A stretch of 64,000 nt of DNA, from positions 62,001 to 126,000 of the forward strand of contig SUZK01000005.1 in NCBI GenBank assembly GCA_015059955.1, read 5' to 3'. Each line of letters starts with the position of its first letter. Position 1 is the stretch's first letter. The notes under the pieces were generated by a model that did no database searches, was not told where the DNA came from, and saw only the letters and a program-made list of their open reading frames with translations. The DNA is from Rikenellaceae bacterium (GTDB lineage Bacteria > Bacteroidota > Bacteroidia > Bacteroidales > Rikenellaceae). Of the stretch, positions 27,785 through 36,882 are shown piece after piece. Made by a program: the position numbers and the translations under genes.

Positions 27785-28783
27785 ATGGCTATTTCAACAG
27801 GAACAATCGTTGTCATTGTTATCGCTGCCATTGCGGTAATATATGTCGTTAAGGGCTTCAAGATAGTCCCACAGTCGGAGACACGCGTTGTCGAGCGTTT
27901 AGGACGCTACGACAGAACTTTGCAGTCGGGTATCAACTACCTCTTCCCCATCATCGACCGCGCACGCGAGGTATACCAACGCGACGAGGTGCGCTATGCC
28001 GATGGCACCAAGCTCGCCGTGCTACGCACAACATCGCGCATCGACCTACGTGAGCAGGTGTACGACTTTGATAAGCAGAGCGTTATCACGAAGGATAACG
28101 TTACGACAACCATCAACGCGCTACTCTACTTCCAAATTGTCGACCCAGTGAAGTCGGTATACGAGATTGACAACCTACCAAACGCTATTGAGAAGCTCAC
28201 GCAGACAACTTTGCGTAATGTGATTGGCGAGTTGGAGCTTGACGAGACACTAACCTCGCGTGACACCATCAACTCGAAGCTACGCGCCGTGCTCGACGAG
28301 GCAACAAACAAGTGGGGCGTAAAGGTCAACCGTGTGGAGTTGCAGGATATCACACCTCCAGAGTCTGTGCGTCGCACCATGGAGCTTCAGATGCAGGCCG
28401 AGCGCGAGCGTCGTGCAAAGGTGCTCGAGGCTGAGGGTCAGAAGGAGGCTATGATTCTCAAGTCGGAGGGTGAGAAGGCGTCGCAGATTAACCAGGCAGA
28501 GGCCGAGAAGCAGACACAAATCCTTAAGGCTCAGGGTGAGGCCGACGCCAAGATATTGCAGGCAGCAGCCGAGGCTGAGGCCATCACACGCGTGAGCGAG
28601 GCTATCGCCAAGTCGAAGACCGACCCCGCGACATATATGCTTCTCACGAAGTATGTCGAGACGCTCAAGGAGATTGGCGCAAGCGGCCAGGCAAAGACCG
28701 TATTCTTGCCATTCGAGGCGAGCAACCTTGTTGGCGCCCTCGGCTCACTCACGGAGCTTATCGACAAGTCGAAGAAGAAATAG
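27785..28783 (+). CDS. SPFH/band 7 domain protein (stomatin/QmcA-like)
   Basis: 332 residues. One N-terminal membrane anchor (about 7-25, IVVIVIAAIAVIYVVKGFKI), then a band 7/SPFH domain (VPQSETRVVERLGRYDRTLQ to LQDITPPESVRRTMELQ), then an Ala/Glu/Lys-rich coiled coil (about 195-280, RRAKVLEAEGQKEAMILKSE) and a conserved tail near PATYMLLTKYVETLKEI. Such proteins form large oligomeric membrane cages that often control FtsH; ftsH is in the window but 16 kb away. Forms a two-gene operon with nfeD. Confidence 0.95.
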   Translation: MAISTGTIVVIVIAAIAVIYVVKGFKIVPQSETRVVERLGRYDRTLQSGINYLFPIIDRAREVYQRDEVRYADGTKLAVLRTTSRIDLREQVYDFDKQSVITKDNVTTTINALLYFQIVDPVKSVYEIDNLPNAIEKLTQTTLRNVIGELELDETLTSRDTINSKLRAVLDEATNKWGVKVNRVELQDITPPESVRRTMELQMQAERERRAKVLEAEGQKEAMILKSEGEKASQINQAEAEKQTQILKAQGEADAKILQAAAEAEAITRVSEAIAKSKTDPATYMLLTKYVETLKEIGASGQAKTVFLPFEASNLVGALGSLTELIDKSKKK

Positions 28784-28804
28784 ACATTCACATAGCTGTT
28801 GACT

Positions 28805-28836
28805 ACGGGGTGGAGCAATCTGCCCCGTATTTTTTT
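28805..28836 (+). terminator. Terminator after SPFH gene
   Basis: ACGGGG and CCCCGT form a 6-base stem with a 12-base loop, followed by seven T. Confidence 0.8.
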
Positions 28837-28940
28837 ATATAACAGCAGACAACAGCGCCACATTTCGTCTTCGTTTGCCGTAAAAACATCTATTTTGTAG
28901 CAATTTATGCCAAATAATTTTTTAATATGGAATATTAGAC

Positions 28941-28948
28941 TACCTTTG
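28941..28948 (+). promoter_or_regulatory. Transporter gene promoter -7 box
   Basis: TACCTTTG, 44 bases before the ATG at 28992. A TTG box at the expected distance is not clear. Confidence 0.6.
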
Positions 28949-28991
28949 CCGCCGAATAGTAGACAGAATACTAACCCAACCATATATAATA

Positions 28992-30674
28992 ATGAATATC
29001 GATTGGCTTAAAGATGTTGTAATGGGCGAGAATGGCCCTACCATAGCACACACCGTATTTGTGCTTGCGGCGGTCATCGCATCCGGTATAGCATTGAGCA
29101 GAATTAAGATTAAGGGCATCTCGTTTGGTGTAACGTGGATACTCTTTACGGGTATCGCCGCCGGCCACTTTGGCGTCAGTGTCGACCCACACACACTCCA
29201 CTTTATCAAGGAGTTCGGCCTTATTCTCTTTGTATTCTTCATCGGTCTACAAGTTGGCCCTGGCTTCTTCTCTTCGCTCAAGAGTGGCGGTTTGAAGCTG
29301 ATATCGTTGGCGGCATTGGTGATACTCCTCGGCGTGACGACCACCTATGTCATCCACCTCGTATCGGGAGAGCCTCTACCTACGATGATTGGCGTCATGT
29401 CGGGCGCGGTAACCAACACTCCAGGTCTTGGTGCTGCTCAGCAGGCATTTAGCGACTCTATGGGCCATGACGACCCAACTATCTCATTGGGTTACGCTGT
29501 GGCATACCCCTTGGGCGTTATCGGCATCATCCTATCGATGATTATCCTACGCTCGATGCTCCGCGTCGACTTCAAGAAGGAGGACGAGGGCTTGCGCGCT
29601 ATGAGCAACGAGACACATCTACCCCACCGCTACTCCGTGGTGTTCACCAATAAGATGCTCGAGGGTAAGACCATCGCCCATGCTCACACGCTCATCAACC
29701 GTCAGTTTGTAATCTCGCGCCTCATGCATAAGGATGGCGAGATAGTGATGGCAGATGGTAACTCGACACTCACCATAGGTGACCGCCTACGTATCATCTG
29801 TACCGACGAGGACCACGAGGCAATCCTCGCATTCTTCGGCGAGCCTGTCGAGATGAGCGCCGACGACTGGGGCGCTACGGCTATGCAGTCGACACCTCTC
29901 GTATCGCGCCGTATTCTAATCACACGCGAGGAGATTAACGGTAAGAAGTTCTCGGACTTGCGTCTGCGTACACGCTACGGCATCAATATCACCCGCGTAC
30001 ACCGTGCTGGTGTCGACCTTATCCCATACCAAGGTATGGAGCTTCAGGTGGGTGATAAGGTGATGGTTGTAGGTCCTGAGGCGGCGGTAGCACAGGCAGA
30101 GAAGGTACTCGGCAACTCACTTAAGAAGCTCGACCACCCTAACCTACTACCAATCTTCATTGGTATCGCCCTCGGTGTGCTCCTCGGCTCACTTCCACTG
30201 ATGAACATTCCACAGCCTGTGAAGCTCGGCTTGGCAGGTGGCCCACTTATCATCGCCATACTTCTTGGTCGCTATGGTCCTCACTTTAAGATGGTTACAT
30301 ACACCACCATGAGTGCCAACCTCATGCTTCGCGAGATAGGTCTTGCGATGTTCCTTGCGGCGGTGGGCATCGGCGCTGGCGACGGCTTCATCGACGCTAT
30401 CGCGGATGGCGGCTACAAGTGGATAGGCTACGGTGTTATAATCACCATGCTACCTCTCTTAATCGTGGGCATCATTGCGCGCCTCAAATTCAAGGTTAAC
30501 TACTACACGATGATGGGTCTTATGGCGGGCTCTATGACCGACCCTCCAGCCCTTGGCTTTGCCAACACCTCGTCGGGTAACGACATGCCTGCGGTAGGCT
30601 ATGCTACGGTATACCCAGTGGTTATGTTCTTACGTGTGCTCTCGGCACAGCTCTTGATGCTTTTGGCACTATAA
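28992..30674 (+). CDS. AspT/YidE/YbjL-type transporter with RCK C domains
   Basis: 560 residues in a duplicated arrangement: a first membrane half (about 15-190, with VTWILFTGIAAGHFGVSVD and GVMSGAVTNTPGLGAAQQAF), two central TrkA-C-like domains (about 205-275 and 290-375, GKTIAHAHTLINRQFVISRL; KKFSDLRLRTRYGINITRV), and a second membrane half (about 385-560, with GLMAGSMTDPPALGFANTSS). The repeated GxMxGxxTxxPxLG motif is typical of this family. AspT exchanges aspartate for alanine, but the substrate of YidE/YbjL relatives is generally unknown, so I do not assign one. A small lipoprotein gene follows after 12 bases. Confidence 0.9.
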   Translation: MNIDWLKDVVMGENGPTIAHTVFVLAAVIASGIALSRIKIKGISFGVTWILFTGIAAGHFGVSVDPHTLHFIKEFGLILFVFFIGLQVGPGFFSSLKSGGLKLISLAALVILLGVTTTYVIHLVSGEPLPTMIGVMSGAVTNTPGLGAAQQAFSDSMGHDDPTISLGYAVAYPLGVIGIILSMIILRSMLRVDFKKEDEGLRAMSNETHLPHRYSVVFTNKMLEGKTIAHAHTLINRQFVISRLMHKDGEIVMADGNSTLTIGDRLRIICTDEDHEAILAFFGEPVEMSADDWGATAMQSTPLVSRRILITREEINGKKFSDLRLRTRYGINITRVHRAGVDLIPYQGMELQVGDKVMVVGPEAAVAQAEKVLGNSLKKLDHPNLLPIFIGIALGVLLGSLPLMNIPQPVKLGLAGGPLIIAILLGRYGPHFKMVTYTTMSANLMLREIGLAMFLAAVGIGAGDGFIDAIADGGYKWIGYGVIITMLPLLIVGIIARLKFKVNYYTMMGLMAGSMTDPPALGFANTSSGNDMPAVGYATVYPVVMFLRVLSAQLLMLLAL

Positions 30675-30686
30675 ACAATACGCGAG

Positions 30687-31007
30687 ATGAGAAAGCTACT
30701 TTTAATGATGGCCTTGCTATGCGCGATTGTGGCATGCAAGGATGAGAAGAGCGATAAGACGCGCGAGATTGAGGAGAAGTTCTCGACGTGCTACGCGCAG
30801 ATGTACGAGGCTGTTGTCAACGACGACTACGAGAGTTTCAAGGCCGCCAACAACGAGGTACGTTCGATGATGGCTGGCATGAGCGAGGGTGAGAAGTCGA
30901 CAGCACGTAAGGCGATAGATAGCTGGAAGAGCGAGAACAGCTCTATCGTCGATAAGAATAACGCAAAGTATGAGGCGATGCGCGAACGCTACAACAACGG
31001 CGAATAG
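30687..31007 (+). CDS. Small lipoprotein of unknown function
   Basis: 106 residues. Signal peptide with lipobox AIVAC (Cys17) and then a highly charged, mostly helical region (REIEEKFSTCYAQMYEAVVN; EYAMRERYNN-like tail) without a recognised domain. It lies 12 bases after the transporter gene and ahead of a strong terminator, so it is probably the second gene of that operon. A role in envelope association with the transporter is only a guess from position. Confidence 0.75.
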   Translation: MRKLLLMMALLCAIVACKDEKSDKTREIEEKFSTCYAQMYEAVVNDDYESFKAANNEVRSMMAGMSEGEKSTARKAIDSWKSENSSIVDKNNAKYEAMRERYNNGE

Positions 31008-31036
31008 AAAAAAGGACGGTTGCCCGTCCTTTTTTT
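31008..31036 (+). terminator. Terminator after small lipoprotein gene
   Basis: GGACGG and CCGTCC around TTGC, flanked by an A-run on the left and seven T on the right, so it could also work in the other direction. Confidence 0.85.
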
Positions 31037-31110
31037 GTTCAATGAGGAATTAGCAATGAGGAATGTAGGACGCAGGCAGAGCCTGCTCACCTCCCACTTT
31101 TCACCTTTCA

Positions 31111-33099
31111 CTACGGTCTCCAGCCGCCACCACCACCTGGGCCACCACCACCTGGGCCGCCACCCGTTGAGCCTACTGTGGTAACAACGCTACTTGGCGT
31201 GAAGCTGCCTATCGCCGTACCGCCACTCCATATACCGCCCATATACCAATACATCCAGCTATCAGTATAGCTTGTCAACGAGCCATTGCCACTGAGCGTA
31301 TATGTCTCACCCTTAACAATGTCGGGCGTTGAGAAGAATAGCGTTGCGCTACTCATCGTGCGGGGGTACTCAAACGTAAAGAGTAGCGCGCCCTCAGCAT
31401 CGAGAAGCGCCACCATCTTACCCTCCGTAGCCGAGATACCGCCATAGGCCACCGAGCACTGCTTGCTCGCGGTCGATGGCGTCGACTGCAACGATGCGCC
31501 GAGGCATATTATCGTACCTCCATTGATGACGAAGTTATTGCTTCTGTCAACGTCGACACCCGCCTCAGGGGCTGAGGCACCAACACCTACAACCAAACCA
31601 CCATTTAGTGTCAGTTTACCATTGGAGTCGATGCCGTCGTTGTTCGACGCACGAGCAAAGAGACGGCCACCATTTACCGTTATGCCCGACGCAGCATTAA
31701 TGCCATCGTCGTAGGCATTAACCACCACCTCGCCACCATCTATCGTTATTGTTGACTTACTCTCAATGCCCTCAGAGCCATCGCTACGACCCGTAACCTC
31801 AACTTTGATTTTTCCGCCTTTGATCTCAATTTTGCCATCCGCCTTGATGCCCTTAGGCGAGGATGTCAGCGACGACGAGTAGGTGTATCTACCTCCCGAA
31901 GTTTTGATATCGACAGCACCACCGCTAACTATTATATCCGTATCGGCATTTAAGCCCTTACCACCTGAGCCGCTGCTATTTAACGATACGCGACCACCGC
32001 GAATATCAATATTACCATCGGCCTTAATGCCCGCCGCTGACGACGTATCACGCTCCTCGCTATCGTATGTTGCATCACCCGTTGTCGTCACGTTAATAGC
32101 ACCACCCTCGACAATGACATCCATATCACTCTTGATGCCCTTGCCCGCCGTAGATGCTATTGTGGCATCAATCACACCGCCAGTGATATATACACCTGTG
32201 CCATCATCGCTATCGCCCTTGGCATGAATACCATTCTTTGCACTCTCGGTGACAACTACCGTAGCTCCCGGACGCTGATAGTAGCAGCCATCCGACACTA
32301 TGGCATGGTTGTAGCGACCCGACACCACCAATGCTCCATGGCCACTAACGATGATGTTACCCTCGGCAAAGAGAGCACCTTTCCGATCCTCATTAAAGAC
32401 CCCAGGCATGGTGTAACTATCCTCACTATACGTAGCGCAGTCACTAAGTCGGTTTGTCGTTTCGGGATAAATATTCAGAAATAGACGCTTCTTAGATTGT
32501 GAGTTGATAGCAGGGCCTCGCTGAGAGCAAAGGTCGACACCATAGAGCGAGAGTTTATATTTACTATCGGAGTAGATCTTCAAAGCGCCATCACTGCTTC
32601 GACCCACGATGACTACCTCGGTGTTTGCCACACCTTTACTCTGCATATCGACGGTAACGTATGCACCATCTTGATGGATGGCGATATCGCTATTTGTCGT
32701 CGTCACCTCAGCTGTGGCGCCGTCGTACTTCACGACGACAAGATTGGTAAAGCTATTTAACTCATGGAAGAAGTCGACATTATCGCCCACTATGTCATTT
32801 GCGCCATCGTCGGCATACGCACCACTCCACGCCTCAATAGAGGTATCGGGCGTAGGATAACCTTCCGATGGCTGGGGAATAGGCACATCGGGCTCCTCTG
32901 GAGTATCGGGAGTTTCTGGCTCATCGGGTGTGTCAGGCTCATCGGGTGTGTCAGGCTTATCGGGTGTGTCAGGCTTATCGGGAGCCTGCTCAGTATCGTT
33001 GTCGTTTGGGATAAACTCAATCTCTGGCGAGCACGCAACAATACAAAGTGCCATAAACAGAGTTGCACACATCTTAGCGACCACCTCTATACGTATCAT
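31111..33099 (-). CDS. Beta-helix lipoprotein, carbohydrate-binding domain (DUF4353-like)
   Basis: 662 residues. Lipoprotein signal ending at CIVAC (Cys23); an ATG nine codons later is an alternative start that keeps the lipobox. Then a Pro/Asp/Glu/Lys/Thr linker (about 35-80) made of PDTPDEP-type repeats, encoded by 18-base tandem repeats. The body (about 90-620) has many short turns of the right-handed beta-helix type, such as KGIKSDMDVIVEGGAINV, GLNADTDIIVSGGAVDI and EGIESKSTITIDGGEVVV. The C-terminus is Gly/Pro-rich (about 645-662). This matches the Bacteroidota DUF4353 carbohydrate-binding-domain proteins, probably cell-surface; ligand unknown. Confidence 0.85.
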   Translation of the reverse strand: MIRIEVVAKMCATLFMALCIVACSPEIEFIPNDNDTEQAPDKPDTPDKPDTPDEPDTPDEPETPDTPEEPDVPIPQPSEGYPTPDTSIEAWSGAYADDGANDIVGDNVDFFHELNSFTNLVVVKYDGATAEVTTTNSDIAIHQDGAYVTVDMQSKGVANTEVVIVGRSSDGALKIYSDSKYKLSLYGVDLCSQRGPAINSQSKKRLFLNIYPETTNRLSDCATYSEDSYTMPGVFNEDRKGALFAEGNIIVSGHGALVVSGRYNHAIVSDGCYYQRPGATVVVTESAKNGIHAKGDSDDGTGVYITGGVIDATIASTAGKGIKSDMDVIVEGGAINVTTTGDATYDSEERDTSSAAGIKADGNIDIRGGRVSLNSSGSGGKGLNADTDIIVSGGAVDIKTSGGRYTYSSSLTSSPKGIKADGKIEIKGGKIKVEVTGRSDGSEGIESKSTITIDGGEVVVNAYDDGINAASGITVNGGRLFARASNNDGIDSNGKLTLNGGLVVGVGASAPEAGVDVDRSNNFVINGGTIICLGASLQSTPSTASKQCSVAYGGISATEGKMVALLDAEGALLFTFEYPRTMSSATLFFSTPDIVKGETYTLSGNGSLTSYTDSWMYWYMGGIWSGGTAIGSFTPSSVVTTVGSTGGGPGGGGPGGGGGWRP
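32921..32992 (-). repeat. 18-base tandem repeats in the lipoprotein linker
   Basis: About four copies of the 18-base unit TCATCGGGTGTGTCAGGC, with C/T variation, encoding PDTPDE/PDTPDK steps of the linker. The copy number is likely to vary between strains. Confidence 0.8.
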
Positions 33100-33146
33100 A
33101 ATTATTCACATTTATGCGGTTTAACGGAATATATATCGAGTCGATG

Positions 33147-33176
33147 CAAAGATAATAAAAAAAGATTAAAGAGCAA
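33147..33176 (-). promoter_or_regulatory. Beta-helix lipoprotein promoter
   Basis: Minus-strand -7 TATCTTTG (33147-33154) and -33 TTG (33174-33176), 19-base spacer, about 48 bases before the ATG at 33099. Divergent from the peptidase promoter. Confidence 0.8.
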
Positions 33177-33202
33177 AGATGAGAGTTATGAGAAGAAAAC
33201 TA

Positions 33203-33233
33203 TTGCAAAATAGATATAAAATATCTATATTTG
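33203..33233 (+). promoter_or_regulatory. C1B peptidase promoter
   Basis: -33 TTG at 33203-33205 and -7 TATATTTG at 33226-33233 with 20-base spacer, 45 bases before the ATG. Confidence 0.8.
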
Positions 33234-33278
33234 TGTGTTAAAATCCAAAGTAACAACAACTAAAAACTACCAAATACT

Positions 33279-34667
33279 ATGAAGAGAGTTATCACACTTG
33301 CCCTTGCACTTATCAGCGTGGGCACACTGAGCGCCCAGCAGGATAAGGGCGGCATCACCGAGGCGATGATGCAGGAGATACGCCAGGGCTACACAGCATC
33401 GGCAGAGGAGAAGGCAGCACGCAACGCCCTCGCACTTAACCCCGTATCGGAGCTTGCAACAAATGCCGACAACCTCGCTATGATAGACACCAACTTCTCG
33501 CACCGCGTGAAGACCAAGGGCATCACCGACCAGCAGCAGTCGGGTCGTTGCTGGCTCTTCACAGGCCTCAACGTGCTTCGTGCACAGATGATAGAGGAGC
33601 AGGGGCTCGCCGAGATGGAGTTCTCGCAGAACTACCTCTTCTTCTACGACCAGCTTGAGAAGTGCAACCTCTTCCTGCAAGCTGTCATCGACACCAAGCA
33701 TCTGCCTATGGATGACCGCCAGGTAGACTGGCTCTTCAAGAACCCACTGAGCGACGGAGGTCAGTTTACTGGCGTATCGAACCTTATTATGAAGTATGGT
33801 GTGGTGCCTGCCGAGATAATGCCCGAGAACTACCAGTCGAACAACACATCGGCAGTATCGACACTCATCAAGACGAAGCTTCGCGAGTATGGCCTCAAGC
33901 TACGCTCGATGAAGGATCGTCGTGGCACCGTAGTTGTAAAGACCGAGATGCTCAAGGAGATATACTCGATGCTTGTACGTGCCTATGGCGTGCCTCCAAC
34001 GGAGTTCGAATGGACAATGCGCGATAAGGAGAATAACGTCATCAGCACCAAGACCTACACTCCACAATCGTTCTACAAGGAGTACTTCGGCGACCTTGAC
34101 CTCGAAAACGACTTCGTGATGGTGATGAACGACCCATCACGCGAATATTACAAGGTGTATGAGATTGAATACGACCGCCACGTATACGACGGCGACAACT
34201 GGGTATACCTCAACCTCCCTATTGACGAGGTTAAGGCCCTTGCGATAGCATCTATCAAGGATAACAAGGCGATGTACTTCTCATGCGACGTAGGCAAGTT
34301 CCTACTCTCGAAGAAGGGCACGCTCGACATCAACAACTTCGACTACGAGTCACTTATGGGCGTTGAGTTCCCAATGAACAAGGAGGAGCGTGTGCGCACC
34401 TTCGCCAGCGGCTCGTCACACGCCATGACACTCATCGCCGTAGACCTCGACGAGGAGGGCAACGCCAAGAAGTGGATGGTGGAGAATAGCTGGGGTCCTG
34501 CTGCCGGCTGGCAGGGCAACCTCATCATGACCGACGAGTGGTTCGAGGAGTATATGTTCCGCGTGGTGGTAAACAAGAAATACATCCCTGCCGAGACCCT
34601 CAAGCTCCTCGAGCAGAAGCCAATCATGCTCCCATCGTGGGATCCAATGTTCGCATCAGAGCAGTAA
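33279..34667 (+). CDS. Secreted C1B cysteine peptidase (bleomycin hydrolase/PepC family)
   Basis: 462 residues with a signal peptide (about 1-19, LALALISVGTLSAQ), so exported, unlike the cytoplasmic PepC of lactic acid bacteria. The catalytic Cys91 is in QQQSGRCWLFTGLNVLR, His381 in GSSHAMTLIAVD, and Asn403 in VENSWGP, the complete papain-like triad. Family members are hexameric aminopeptidases that take peptides into an inner chamber. No evidence of a lipobox, so probably periplasmic. The CYTH gene follows one base after its stop codon. Confidence 0.93.
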   Translation: MKRVITLALALISVGTLSAQQDKGGITEAMMQEIRQGYTASAEEKAARNALALNPVSELATNADNLAMIDTNFSHRVKTKGITDQQQSGRCWLFTGLNVLRAQMIEEQGLAEMEFSQNYLFFYDQLEKCNLFLQAVIDTKHLPMDDRQVDWLFKNPLSDGGQFTGVSNLIMKYGVVPAEIMPENYQSNNTSAVSTLIKTKLREYGLKLRSMKDRRGTVVVKTEMLKEIYSMLVRAYGVPPTEFEWTMRDKENNVISTKTYTPQSFYKEYFGDLDLENDFVMVMNDPSREYYKVYEIEYDRHVYDGDNWVYLNLPIDEVKALAIASIKDNKAMYFSCDVGKFLLSKKGTLDINNFDYESLMGVEFPMNKEERVRTFASGSSHAMTLIAVDLDEEGNAKKWMVENSWGPAAGWQGNLIMTDEWFEEYMFRVVVNKKYIPAETLKLLEQKPIMLPSWDPMFASEQ

Positions 34668-34668
34668 T

Positions 34669-35148
34669 ATGCAGGAGATAGAGCGTAAATATTTGGTTGT
34701 GGGCGAGTATAAACACCTCGCCCATAGCTCTATACGCATGACGCAGGGCTACATAGCCTCGGGACGTCGCACCGTACGTGTGCGCATCAGCGACGACAGG
34801 GCATGGCTCACAATCAAAGGACCATCGCGTGATGGTGGTCTGTCACGCTTCGAGTGGGAGCGCGAGATAGAGCCACGTGAGGCATTGGAGCTTATGACAC
34901 TCGCTGAAGGGGCGCTCATAGATAAGCGCCGCCACCTTATCGAGTACGAGGGTCACACCTTCGAGGTCGACGAGTTCTATGGCGACAACGAAGGACTGGT
35001 GATTGCCGAGGTGGAGCTATCATCCGAAGATGAGCACGTATCGCTACCCGACTGGATAGGTCGCGAGGTTACAGGCGTCAAACGCTACTACAACTCACAC
35101 CTCCGCGAGCACCCATACTCAGCATGGAGCGACGAGGAGCGCATATAA
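34669..35148 (+). CDS. CYTH domain protein
   Basis: 159 residues, a single CYTH (triphosphate tunnel) domain. The ExExK motif is EIERK at residues 3-7; further charged strands typical of the tunnel follow (RTVRVRISDDRAWLTIKG, SRFEWEREIE, RRHLIEYEGHTFEVDEFYG, GLVIAEVELSSED). This matches the NygA/YgiF-like short bacterial group, usually inorganic triphosphatases or of unknown substrate. The ATG is immediately after the peptidase stop codon, so co-transcription is likely. Confidence 0.9.
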   Translation: MQEIERKYLVVGEYKHLAHSSIRMTQGYIASGRRTVRVRISDDRAWLTIKGPSRDGGLSRFEWEREIEPREALELMTLAEGALIDKRRHLIEYEGHTFEVDEFYGDNEGLVIAEVELSSEDEHVSLPDWIGREVTGVKRYYNSHLREHPYSAWSDEERI

Positions 35149-35184
35149 CAGCATATAAATCAAAACCATACGGCACACAAATAT

Positions 35185-36243
35185 ATGAAGAGAGTTATTA
35201 CTTTGGTTGCCATGGCAGCACTTATCGTAGGCTGCGGCAGCGAGCTTAGAAAGAGGAGTAACGAGCAGAAGGCTGAGGGCAAGGTTCAGTGTCAGGAGCA
35301 GAGCAACAAGGATAACAACGAGGAGCAGACACAGGGTGCAGAGCAGAAGGCTGAGCTTCCAAAGGTATATATGACCACAGACATATCACCCGAGGGTCTC
35401 AAGCGCGTATACGAGGCCTTGGGCGTCGAGGCGCATGGCAACGTAGCTGTTAAGATATCGACAGGCGAGCCTGGTGGCAAGAACTACCTCAAACCCGAAC
35501 TTATTGGCCTACTCGTGCAGTCGGTAGATGGCACTATCGTCGAGTGCAACACCGCCTATAAGGGTCGTCGTTTCTCATCGGAGGAGCACCTCGAGGCGGC
35601 ACGCGAGCACGGTTTCTTCAAGATTGCCGATGTCGACATCATGGATACCGAGGGCGAGATAAAGCTCCCCGTTCAGGATACCACACACCTCAAATATAAC
35701 CTCGTGGGAAAGAATATCGAGAACTACGACTTTATGATTAACCTTGCGCACTTCAAGGGTCACGCCATGGGTGGTTTCGGCGGTGTGCTCAAGAACCAGT
35801 CTATCGGCGTAGCATCGCGCAACGGCAAGGCATATATCCACTCGGTGGGTAATACCGAGAGCCCCGATGAGATGTGGAGTTACGTCGACGACCAGATTGG
35901 CTTTCTCGAGTCTATGGCCGCTGCGGCACAGTCGGTACACGAGTACTTTGGCGAGGGTAACATCGTATACATCAACGTGATGAACAACATGTCGATAGAC
36001 TGCGACTGTGATGCTCACCCAGCCGAGCCACTACTTAAGGATGTTGGCATCCTCGCATCGACAGACCCCGTAGCCCTCGACCAGGCGTGCCTCGACATCA
36101 TTTTTGGCATCACCCCAGAGGAGGGCAACGACAACGGCCCATTGTTGGAGCGCATCAAGGAGCGTCACGGCACCCATATCGTCGATTACAGCGAGTCTAT
36201 TGGTCTCGGCTCTAAGGAGTATGAGCTTGTCAACATCGACTGA
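35185..36243 (+). CDS. DUF362 domain lipoprotein
   Basis: 352 residues. Signal peptide with lipobox LIVGC (about Cys17), then a charged low-complexity segment (about 20-60, rich in Gln, Glu, Asn, Lys), then a DUF362 domain (about 65-340). Family blocks: GNVAVKISTGEPGGKNYL, NLAHFKGHAMGGFGGVLKNQ and a late STDPVALDQACLDII. Many DUF362 proteins carry a 4Fe-4S ferredoxin domain; no such CxxCxxC set is present here, only DCDCDAHPAEP. Function unknown. It is 6 bases ahead of the next gene. Confidence 0.85.
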   Translation: MKRVITLVAMAALIVGCGSELRKRSNEQKAEGKVQCQEQSNKDNNEEQTQGAEQKAELPKVYMTTDISPEGLKRVYEALGVEAHGNVAVKISTGEPGGKNYLKPELIGLLVQSVDGTIVECNTAYKGRRFSSEEHLEAAREHGFFKIADVDIMDTEGEIKLPVQDTTHLKYNLVGKNIENYDFMINLAHFKGHAMGGFGGVLKNQSIGVASRNGKAYIHSVGNTESPDEMWSYVDDQIGFLESMAAAAQSVHEYFGEGNIVYINVMNNMSIDCDCDAHPAEPLLKDVGILASTDPVALDQACLDIIFGITPEEGNDNGPLLERIKERHGTHIVDYSESIGLGSKEYELVNID

Positions 36244-36249
36244 ATAGCC

Positions 36250-36789
36250 ATGGAGCGCAGCGTGGTGGAGCTTCTTGAGCGCTACCCCGCTGCTACGCTT
36301 CAAGATATATACAAGACGATGTTCCAAGACCGCTTCGGCGTGGCACATATGTTAGCCTCGCGCAAGCGCGTCAAGGAGTATATCGCCACCGAAACAGGAC
36401 TTGCCGAGGGTGATACGCAGTGCTACATTGAGGCGTGCGGCTGGCGTGGCGACTACATACGTGTCGACCTACGTGCCATACGCGACGGCATAATCAGCGC
36501 TGACGAGCTTACCGATGCCTTTATGGCGAGTGCCGAGCTTGGCATAGAGATTACCACTGAGAGTATCGAGGCGTGGCAGAGAGAGTGGAACGAGATAGTT
36601 CGAGTGTGCCACCCCATACTAAGTCGTCTGGATGGCTTTAAGAGGGACTCATCGGCGATAGTTCAGCTTATAGCCAATGGCAACTACGTGATGCACCACA
36701 GCGAGGTGTATAACGCCAATTATGCGCCCCACTACCGCATAGTGCACCGCACGATGATAGAGAGACTACCAAGCATCGCAAGGAGATAA
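36250..36789 (+). CDS. Protein of unknown function
   Basis: 179 residues, no signal peptide or membrane segment. I do not recognise the family. Visible features are an N-terminal helix-rich part (RYPAATLQDIYKTMFQDRFG), VAHMLASRKRVKEYIATE, a GWRGDYIRVDLRAIRDG block, and a C-terminal HHSEVYNANYAPHYRIVHR segment with clustered His and Tyr that could bind metal or a nucleotide. It is only 6 bases after the DUF362 gene, so probably co-transcribed. Codon use matches the neighbours, so there is no sign of recent transfer. Confidence 0.7.
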   Translation: MERSVVELLERYPAATLQDIYKTMFQDRFGVAHMLASRKRVKEYIATETGLAEGDTQCYIEACGWRGDYIRVDLRAIRDGIISADELTDAFMASAELGIEITTESIEAWQREWNEIVRVCHPILSRLDGFKRDSSAIVQLIANGNYVMHHSEVYNANYAPHYRIVHRTMIERLPSIARR

Positions 36790-36882
36790 ATAGAGCATAA
36801 ACATAGAGATATTGACAAGCCGACACACTAAATGGTGGTGCTTGAGCATTATAACAGTGAAGAGGTGTAAACGACATTAGAG